Made by a program: the position numbers and the translations under genes. 11,365 nt of DNA, from assembly GCA_021833045.1 (NCBI GenBank), contig JAKBGP010000048.1, positions 1 through 11,365 on the forward strand, in the 5' to 3' direction. How positions within the stretch are numbered: the first letter of the stretch is position 1; each line of letters begins with the position of its first letter. Positions 6,442 through 11,365 of this stretch are shown here, one piece after another. The notes under the pieces were generated by a model. That model was not told where the DNA came from. It made no database searches and saw only the letters and a list, made by a program, of their open reading frames with translations. The stretch is from Thermoplasmata archaeon. GTDB taxonomy: Archaea > Thermoplasmatota > Thermoplasmata > Thermoplasmatales > Thermoplasmataceae.

Positions 6442-7551
6442 ATGATATCAATTGAAAAGTCTCAGATGGATTCAATTTCAGAGAGGGCCATAAGAGGAAA
6501 AATTCTTGATCGGGATGAAATTGCATATCTTTACGATGAGGTTGATATAAAAACGCTTGGTATTCTGGGTAGGAAGATTACTGACTCTATTACAGGAAGG
6601 CAGGTTTCCTTTGTATCCAACATGATCCTAAATTACACCAACATCTGTAATGTGAGATGTAACTTCTGTGCATTTTACAGAACAGGGATGGAAGAGGATG
6701 CTTATACCATGAGTGCAATTGATGTTGCCAAGAGGGTTAAAACATTCAATGACAGTTATGGGATTCGGCAACTTCTTATACAGGGAGGCGTAAATCCTGA
6801 ACTCAGCCTGGAATATTACACAAATCTGTTCCGGACAATAAAACAAATGGTGCCTGAAATTGGAATAAATGGATTATCCACCTCTGAAATTTCTTACATT
6901 TCTAAGAAGGAGAAAATGAGTGTGGAGGATGTCCTCGTTGCATTGCGCGAAAGTGGATTGGAGACAATTCCTGGTGCCGGCGCTGAAATATTCGCAGATG
7001 ATGTAAGGAAGATACTGAGAAGACCACCACACAGTGGACAGCAATGGCTTGATGTTATGGAGACTGCTCACAGAATAGGCATAAAGACAAGCTCTACCAT
7101 GATGTTTGGTCATGTTGAAAATAGTTATCACAAGGCAGATCATCTTCTATCATTGCTTAAGTTACAGTTAAAATACAATGGGTTTCTTTCTTTCACCCCA
7201 TGGAATTTTGAACCAGGAAATACAGAACTTGAGAGAGAAGGTTTAGTTACCAGCAGGGTTGGTGGAGAAGAGGTTCTAAGAAATATTGCCATATCAAGAA
7301 TAGTGCTTAACAGGCACATCCCAATAATTCAGTCCTCATGGCTCACCAATGGAGTTGAAATGGGTCAAATTGCCCTAATGTTTGGGGCAAATGACTGGGG
7401 AGGCACCATATATGATGAAAGGGTTATTCCAGCCACAGGTAAACAGGTAGGTAATCTCAGAAAAGAAACTATTATACGATCAATAAAGAGTATTGGTATG
7501 ATCCCTGTAGAAAGAGACAACAACTACAAGATAATAAAAACATACATCTGA
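6442..7551 (+). CDS. mqnC: Cyclic dehypoxanthinyl futalosine synthase MqnC (radical SAM)
   Basis: MqnC cyclises dehypoxanthinyl futalosine, forming the second ring of the naphthoquinone in the futalosine pathway. Counted from ATG 6442 the protein has 369 aa. The CX3CX2C cluster is at C69-C73-C76 within NYTNICNVRCNFCAFYR. Diagnostic MqnC blocks follow: QLLIQGGVNPELSLEYY, GAGAEIF, TSSTMMFGHVE, GFLSFTPWNFEPGNT and IQSSWLTNGVEMGQIALMFGANDWGGT. The last block and the 'MMFGHVE' form separate it from MqnE. The frame is open from ATG 6391, but those extra residues (MIIIFTIVYN...) have no counterpart in the family as I know it. The TATA box at 6413 also points to 6442. truD follows after 6 bp, so both probably share a transcript. 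It lies divergent to mqnE-mqnA. Confidence 0.93.
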   Translation: MISIEKSQMDSISERAIRGKILDRDEIAYLYDEVDIKTLGILGRKITDSITGRQVSFVSNMILNYTNICNVRCNFCAFYRTGMEEDAYTMSAIDVAKRVKTFNDSYGIRQLLIQGGVNPELSLEYYTNLFRTIKQMVPEIGINGLSTSEISYISKKEKMSVEDVLVALRESGLETIPGAGAEIFADDVRKILRRPPHSGQQWLDVMETAHRIGIKTSSTMMFGHVENSYHKADHLLSLLKLQLKYNGFLSFTPWNFEPGNTELEREGLVTSRVGGEEVLRNIAISRIVLNRHIPIIQSSWLTNGVEMGQIALMFGANDWGGTIYDERVIPATGKQVGNLRKETIIRSIKSIGMIPVERDNNYKIIKTYI

Positions 7552-7557
7552 ACTAGC

Positions 7558-8739
7558 ATGAGTTATACTATTAAGGTAAATCCTCAGGATTTTATTGTTG
7601 AGGAGATACCAAATGATTTAAAGCGAGTTGAAAATGGAAAATATACTATATTAAAAGTAGTTCTGACAAACTGGGAAACAAACCACTTTGTTACGCATCT
7701 TGCCAGATATCTTGGCATGAGCAGGAAACGTATTACATTTGCCGGTACCAAGGACAAAAGAGCCATAACTACTCAATATTTCTGCATAAATGGATCCGTT
7801 AATGCTGATCAGATAAGAATTAAGGATTGTGAGGTGGAAGAATCCTTCTATGTTGATAAACCACTCAACCTTGGAGATCTAAAGGGTAACAGATTCGAGA
7901 TCAGAGTATCTGATTCTGAAATGACAGTTGAAAATGCTGCTAAAAGGATCGATGAGATATCTAGAAATAAAGGTTTCTGGAACTTTTTTGGCATTCAACG
8001 ATTTGGAACCATAAGGTATAATACTCACAAGGTGGGAAGGGAAATTGTAAAAAATGGCATCGAGAATGCAGTTAAAGAGTATCTCTTCGATCCAGAGATA
8101 GATAATGAGGATTTTAGAGTAAAACTTGGAGAAAACTGGGATTATGCATCTGGGCTCAAGAATTATCCTGAACATCTACAGTTTGAGAGGGCACTCATGT
8201 CGGAACTCGTTTCAGGGAAAAGCTATGATCAGAGTTTTGATTCTCTGCCTAAAAGCCTGAGAATAATGTTTATACACGCCTATCAGTCATATCTATTCAA
8301 TAAAATTCTTAATTATAGGAAAGAATTAACGGAAAATCCATTTGAGATATTCTCAGGAGATTTTATCAGCCCTGTGGACGAGTTTTACAACATAGACGAG
8401 GATAAGATCATACTGGTCAACGAATTCAACATTGAAAGAATGCAGGATTTGGCCAAAGCAGGTAAGATTGCCCCACTTGCCCCACTAATTGGGACCGAAA
8501 CAAAAAATCAAGATGGAATTCCTGGAGATATTATAAGGAGAGTAATGATTGAAGATGATCTGAAATTTTCAGACTTCAAAATAGAAGAGAAAAATGAGCT
8601 TTCTTCTAAGGGGAACTATCGTAGTATTGGGTTTAGACCAATTAATTTCAGCACCAACGGAACAGATCTACTAAAATTTTCACTGGGAAGGGGGATTTAT
8701 GCTACATCCCTCCTCGATCAGGTTTTCAAATCAGATTAA
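7558..8739 (+). CDS. truD: tRNA pseudouridine(13) synthase TruD
   Basis: TruD converts uridine 13 of tRNA to pseudouridine in the cytoplasm. The 393-aa protein opens with the family's IKVNPQDFIVEEIP. It carries the catalytic-aspartate motif FAGTKDKRAITTQ at 61-73 (Asp66) and the NFFGIQRFG motif at 142-150. A TruD insertion domain covers about 155-310, with HAYQSYLFNKILNYR at 240-254. It ends with the conserved LLKFSLGRGIYATSLL. All expected elements are present at normal archaeal length. It starts 6 bp after mqnC without a clear Shine-Dalgarno, so it is probably in the mqnC transcript, although the two functions are unrelated. Its last 9 bp overlap the end of tbp, which converges from the other strand. 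Confidence 0.96.
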   Translation: MSYTIKVNPQDFIVEEIPNDLKRVENGKYTILKVVLTNWETNHFVTHLARYLGMSRKRITFAGTKDKRAITTQYFCINGSVNADQIRIKDCEVEESFYVDKPLNLGDLKGNRFEIRVSDSEMTVENAAKRIDEISRNKGFWNFFGIQRFGTIRYNTHKVGREIVKNGIENAVKEYLFDPEIDNEDFRVKLGENWDYASGLKNYPEHLQFERALMSELVSGKSYDQSFDSLPKSLRIMFIHAYQSYLFNKILNYRKELTENPFEIFSGDFISPVDEFYNIDEDKIILVNEFNIERMQDLAKAGKIAPLAPLIGTETKNQDGIPGDIIRRVMIEDDLKFSDFKIEEKNELSSKGNYRSIGFRPINFSTNGTDLLKFSLGRGIYATSLLDQVFKSD

Positions 8740-9285
8740 ACCGACTTTCTGTAATTCCTTTTTGACCTTTATTACTGCCTGTTCAATCTCGCTTTCTTCC
8801 TTTGCCCCTGTGCACACTACCTTTCCTGAACCGAAAAGAAGCAGTACTACTTTGGGTTCTTCAACTCTGTATACAAGACCGGGAAATTGCTCTGGTTCGT
8901 ATTCCACATTTTCAAGACCAAGGGACATGGCTATCTGTGTAAGGTTCAGATCTGCCTCAAGATCGTATACCGCTACGATATTCTGAACCACTATCTCTGG
9001 AGAATCATAAACTTCTATCCCGGCCTTTTTCAGGGTAGAGATAATTGTCTGAATGGTCAATCTTACATTAGTAAGATTTTTTGCTCCTGTACAATTTACT
9101 TTTCCGCTCCTGAAAATCAGGACAGCAGTTTTAGGTTCCTTCAATCTGTAAATCAATCCTGGAAACTGTTCTGGCTCATATTCTGACCCTTCCAGTGCCA
9201 ATGCTATTTTGCTCAGATCGAGGTGTTCAGCCAGTGATGTTGATGCGACTATGTTCTCGATGTTGATTTTTTCTCTTTCACTCAT
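8731..9285 (-). CDS. tbp: TATA-box-binding protein (TBP)
   Basis: TBP binds promoter TATA boxes and, with TFB, recruits archaeal RNA polymerase. The protein has the two direct repeats of the saddle fold. The first contains EYEPEQFPGLIYRLKEPK and FRSGKVNCTGAK, the second EYEPEQFPGLVYRVEEPK and FGSGKVVCTGAK, each followed by a helix. Starting at ATG 9285 gives 184 aa beginning MSEREKINIENIVAST, as in other archaeal TBPs. An upstream TTG at 9294 is in frame but would add only three residues and is less likely. The acidic C-terminal tail seen in some archaea is absent. Tandem TATA-like elements lie just upstream. The gene is convergent with truD (9-bp overlap) and divergent from the small 9450 gene. 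Confidence 0.97.
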   Translation of the reverse strand: MSEREKINIENIVASTSLAEHLDLSKIALALEGSEYEPEQFPGLIYRLKEPKTAVLIFRSGKVNCTGAKNLTNVRLTIQTIISTLKKAGIEVYDSPEIVVQNIVAVYDLEADLNLTQIAMSLGLENVEYEPEQFPGLVYRVEEPKVVLLLFGSGKVVCTGAKEESEIEQAVIKVKKELQKVGLI

Positions 9286-9302
9286 AAAAACCAAATCTCT
9301 TA

Positions 9303-9321
9303 TATTTAAACTATATATAAA
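9303..9321 (-). promoter_or_regulatory. Tandem TATA boxes upstream of tbp
   Basis: On the minus strand TTTATATA (9321-9314) and TTTAAATA (9310-9303) are spaced 11 bp apart. The first predicts a transcript start near 9291, giving a leader of about 6 nt before ATG 9285. The second would start inside the gene. TBP could occupy either one, so self-regulation is imaginable but unproven. Confidence 0.5.
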
Positions 9322-9416
9322 GATAACATTTTTTATACTGTGACAATCAAGGATGATATGACATCTTGTTTTTTATTCGTATTACCAGGAAGCTCAATTA
9401 ATTTTTAGCAGTAGTT

Positions 9417-9424
9417 CTATATTG
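9417..9424 (+). promoter_or_regulatory. Weak TATA-like element of the 94-aa protein gene
   Basis: CTATATTG is centred about 29 bp before the ATG at 9450. It is the best TATA-like match in the right place, but weak. The remainder of the 9322-9449 gap shows nothing else that I can name. Confidence 0.3.
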
Positions 9425-9449
9425 AAGTTTGTTATAGTATGCATTACAT

Positions 9450-9734
9450 ATGAGCGATGTGAAAAAAACAGATAATCCTGTGCGCGTCGATCTTGCGATC
9501 TTAAATGATACTAAAGGTGTTCTGAAGTTAACAGATGAGGGTCTTATATATACCCCAAGAAAGGGTGATCAGATAAGGGTACCTATAGAGAATATAGATC
9601 ATTTGTCCTACAAAAAAACTGCAATGACAACATCCACCTTGTACATAAATGATATGCAAATCACAGTGTGCAGAGCTCATTTATGGGCAGCAGACATAAA
9701 AAGACTAAAGGATAAAAATGGAGTAAAGTCATAG
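9450..9734 (+). CDS. Small protein of unknown function with PH/GRAM-like strand pattern
   Basis: I do not recognise a named family. The 94-aa protein is soluble, with no signal peptide or membrane segment. Its middle alternates short strands and turns: GVLKLTDEGLIYTPRKGDQIRVPIENIDHLSYKK then STLYINDMQITVCRAH. It ends in a probable helix (WAADIKRLKD), a plan resembling a small pleckstrin-homology/GRAM-type domain in which a protein 'GLI..P......VP...I' core is followed by a C-terminal helix. The basic tail and the position next to tbp do not define a role. It is divergent from tbp and ends 3 bp from the end of the opposing DUF59 gene. It is probably a real gene because it is tightly packed and fills the space between neighbours. 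Confidence 0.75.
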   Translation: MSDVKKTDNPVRVDLAILNDTKGVLKLTDEGLIYTPRKGDQIRVPIENIDHLSYKKTAMTTSTLYINDMQITVCRAHLWAADIKRLKDKNGVKS

Positions 9735-9737
9735 AAC

Positions 9738-10034
9738 TTACATATTGAGAGCGTCTCTGGCAACCTCAGACATCATTGATGGATTCCATGGTGGTTCCCA
9801 AACGAGCTCTACATCTGCCATTTCAACACCGGCCATGTTTTCTACTATTTTTTGGACTTCAGATAGAATCCAGGGAGTTACAGGGCATGTTGGTGCAGTC
9901 ATAGTCATTTTTATGTAAACATTATCTTTGTTGATCTGGACATCGTATACTAGACCTAGATTAACCACATCCATTCCTATTTCAGGGTCCTCTACAGCCT
10001 GAAGGGCTTCTAATATTTCTTCTTTGGTAACCAT
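9738..10034 (-). CDS. MIP18/DUF59 family Fe-S cluster assembly protein
   Basis: Proteins of this family (SufT, MIP18, PaaD-like) help mature iron-sulfur proteins in the cytoplasm. The 98-aa sequence is a single DUF59 domain. It has ALQAVEDPEIGMDVVNLGLVYDVQI (10-34), then IKMTMTAPTCP with the conserved cysteine at residue 50. It ends with VELVWEPPWNPSMMSEVARDAL, the typical 'V.W.PPW.P..MS...R..L' close. No fused domain is present, so the protein is the minimal form. It could support the radical SAM enzymes encoded nearby, which need 4Fe-4S clusters, but the two are not in one operon. The gene converges with the 94-aa gene (3-bp gap) and lies 46 bp downstream of coaD on the same strand, so it may be co-transcribed with coaD. 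Confidence 0.93.
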   Translation of the reverse strand: MVTKEEILEALQAVEDPEIGMDVVNLGLVYDVQINKDNVYIKMTMTAPTCPVTPWILSEVQKIVENMAGVEMADVELVWEPPWNPSMMSEVARDALNM

Positions 10035-10080
10035 GTTATCGTTTAAACATTAAATTCACATTAATATGTCTATTGTTTTT

Positions 10081-11028
10081 TTATACCGATTGTATCCTAT
10101 CAAAAACACCAAATTCCCATGGCTTAGTCCTGCACTGCAAACTGCTTTTTACTGACTCTAAAATCATTTTACTGAAATATCCTCTGCTTTCCAGATTAAA
10201 TATATTTAATTTATCGCTGCCCCTTACAAAGGCTGAATAGAATTGTTCTGGCATTTCAATAGAGCTACTTATCCCCTCACCTACTGTGCCGTATTTGTCA
10301 ATAATAAAACTTCGCACACAAACCTTATTTCTAGAACCCCTACTATAGGGCAGGATGCCCTCAGAAATCAAAATCAGGTAATCAAAATCCATTATTTTAC
10401 CGCTGTTTGTTCGTTTAAAATCTGAAAAGTCTGGAAATATTTCTGAATTTTTAACTTCTATGCTACTTGAAATTGGAGAATTTTTAAAAACCGATCTTAA
10501 AATTGAATCCCTGTATGCTTTTTGGATATTCTTAGATAGGATAATTGAAACTCTTAAGGGATTGAGCCTTTTTCCTTCCTCGTCTATCTCGCCACTATCA
10601 ATTCTTGACGAACTTAAAACAAAAAAGTCATTTGCAATTTTTGTGTTTACCGTATGTATATGCATTGGTTTTAGCCCATTTTTCAATCTTTTATTGTTTA
10701 AAATTCTGGCACTTCCTTCTGTTTCCTTAGATACTATAATATCAGTATAATCCTTATTTTTATCAGCATCGCCAGAATTATTTTCTATTGGCTTAATGGT
10801 AAAATTTGCATTCTTCTCTCTGAGAAACTTATATACAGAATCACTTCTTGATTTGTAATCTCTCACATTATAATTTTTGGTCTTTTTCACATATTCATCA
10901 GATGTTATTCCAACGATAATGAATTTTTTTGTGGAAATAGCTCTCATCAGAAGGGCCTTATGACCTTTATGCAGATGCCCAAAGGTACCCGCTACAATGG
11001 TAATTCCTTTCTTACTAGGCTGATTCAT
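10081..11028 (-). CDS. coaD: Archaeal phosphopantetheine adenylyltransferase fused to a DUF84-like domain
   Basis: The N-terminal half (about 1-150) is a nucleotidyltransferase that would adenylylate 4'-phosphopantetheine to dephospho-CoA. It has VAGTFGHLHKGHKALL (12-27) with the HxGH motif at 20-23, IIVSKETEG near 97, and the SSSRI motif at 139-143. The C-terminal half (about 157-300) resembles DUF84/YjjX-type (inosine/xanthosine triphosphatase) proteins in layout: NPLRVSIILSKNIQKAYRDSI, DFDYLILISEGI, then VCVRSFIIDKYGTVGEG. Its N-terminal motif lacks the usual glycine-threonine-asparagine loop, so NTP hydrolysis may be lost. I recall such a CoaD fusion as characteristic of Thermoplasmata; this is from memory. 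The ATG at 11028 overlaps the aminotransferase end by 14 bp, with AAGGAAG upstream. There is no other in-frame start before the catalytic motif. Confidence 0.88.
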   Translation of the reverse strand: MNQPSKKGITIVAGTFGHLHKGHKALLMRAISTKKFIIVGITSDEYVKKTKNYNVRDYKSRSDSVYKFLREKNANFTIKPIENNSGDADKNKDYTDIIVSKETEGSARILNNKRLKNGLKPMHIHTVNTKIANDFFVLSSSRIDSGEIDEEGKRLNPLRVSIILSKNIQKAYRDSILRSVFKNSPISSSIEVKNSEIFPDFSDFKRTNSGKIMDFDYLILISEGILPYSRGSRNKVCVRSFIIDKYGTVGEGISSSIEMPEQFYSAFVRGSDKLNIFNLESRGYFSKMILESVKSSLQCRTKPWEFGVFDRIQSV

Positions 11029-11365
11029 TTATTGTCTTCCTTATCCTCTTTATGCCCTCTTCAAGCTGTTCTACTGATCCAAATGTGAAATTAAGTCTCA
11101 TTGATGACTTTTGAGTACCATTTGTTGTAAATGCCTGTCCACTTACATATGCTACGCCATTTTTGATGGCAAGTGGAATCATCTGTTTCGTATCTACATT
11201 TTTATTTAGTGTGACCCAGACAAACATACCACCTTCGGGTTCTGAGAAAGTTGAAATATCAGACATATTTGCCTTAAGGGCGTTTACAATTGCATCTCTT
11301 TTCTTCCTGTATATTTGTTTATTCAGTTCGACCTGCTTGTAGATTATCCCCATTTTAATGTATTC
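11015..11365 (-). CDS. PLP-dependent aminotransferase (class I/II, aminoadipate-type), C-terminal part only
   Basis: The frame is open to the right edge, so only about the last 116 residues are visible; the true start is outside. Residues read EYIKMG...IYRKKRDAIVNALK, then EPEGGMFVWVTLNKNVDTKQMIPLAIKNGVAYVSGQAF. The end is SSMRLNFTFGSVEQLEEGIKRI with the conserved arginine (R of MRLNF) that binds the substrate carboxylate. This pattern matches fold-type I aminotransferases related to 2-aminoadipate/LysN and MocR-like enzymes. The lysine that holds PLP lies outside the window, so the substrate cannot be judged. The gene overlaps coaD by 14 bp, so the two are probably transcribed together. Confidence 0.9.
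   Translation of the reverse strand, partial: EYIKMGIIYKQVELNKQIYRKKRDAIVNALKANMSDISTFSEPEGGMFVWVTLNKNVDTKQMIPLAIKNGVAYVSGQAFTTNGTQKSSMRLNFTFGSVEQLEEGIKRIRKTINESA

Noticed and set aside
4798..7551. The two radical SAM proteins as F420 enzymes CofG/CofH
   Set aside because: Conserved blocks (HIVGG, KISGEKW, MMFGHVE, WLTNG..GQIAL.FGANDWGGT) and the overlapping mqnA point to MqnE and MqnC.
10243..10750. Plus-strand frames of 60 and 96 codons
   Set aside because: Antisense to the CoaD fusion protein; no independent coding signals.
1..11365. tRNA, rRNA, CRISPR array, intact insertion sequence, replication origin
   Set aside because: I looked for cloverleaf-like T-loop sequences, regularly spaced repeats and terminal inverted repeats with a transposase and saw none; short structured RNAs could still be missed by eye.

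Overview
The window looks like an AT-rich archaeal chromosome segment, most probably from the Thermoplasmata (Thermoplasma/Ferroplasma/Cuniculiplasma-like). The evidence is an archaeal TATA-binding protein, archaeal TATA boxes about 26 bp ahead of several start codons (leaderless transcription), an archaeal-type IMP dehydrogenase and TruD, a CoaD fused to an extra C-terminal domain as I recall from Thermoplasmata, and a futalosine-type menaquinone pathway, which fits the quinones known from Thermoplasma. The genus assignment is inference.

Layout. Bases 1-2297 (all minus strand) hold a compact, probably co-transcribed set: a secreted protein with 14 cysteines outside its signal peptide, a membrane-anchored protein with two CC pairs and 11 N-glycosylation sequons, and, overlapping it by 11 bp behind a strong Shine-Dalgarno, an ABC exporter-type ATPase that runs off the left edge. 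I do not recognise the two surface proteins; this is the most unusual part of the window. Bases 2480-3934 (minus) encode IMP dehydrogenase (guaB) with its own TATA box and a T-tract terminator.

Bases 4022-7551 are a menaquinone biosynthesis locus in divergent arrangement. On the minus strand, mqnE (aminofutalosine synthase) overlaps mqnA (chorismate dehydratase), which starts at TTG. On the plus strand mqnC (cyclic dehypoxanthinyl futalosine synthase) is followed after 6 bp by truD (tRNA pseudouridine 13 synthase). The roughly 525-bp gap between mqnE and mqnC holds both promoters, a possible decayed reading frame, an imperfect inverted repeat and a tiny Shine-Dalgarno-led ORF. MqnD and the aminofutalosine nucleosidase or deaminase steps are not in the window.

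Bases 8731-11365 are mostly housekeeping: tbp (minus, tail-to-tail overlap with truD), a divergent 94-aa PH/GRAM-like small protein, a MIP18/DUF59 Fe-S assembly protein, the CoaD fusion, and the C-terminal third of a PLP-dependent aminotransferase that enters from the right edge and overlaps coaD by 14 bp. I saw no tRNA, rRNA, CRISPR array or intact insertion sequence.
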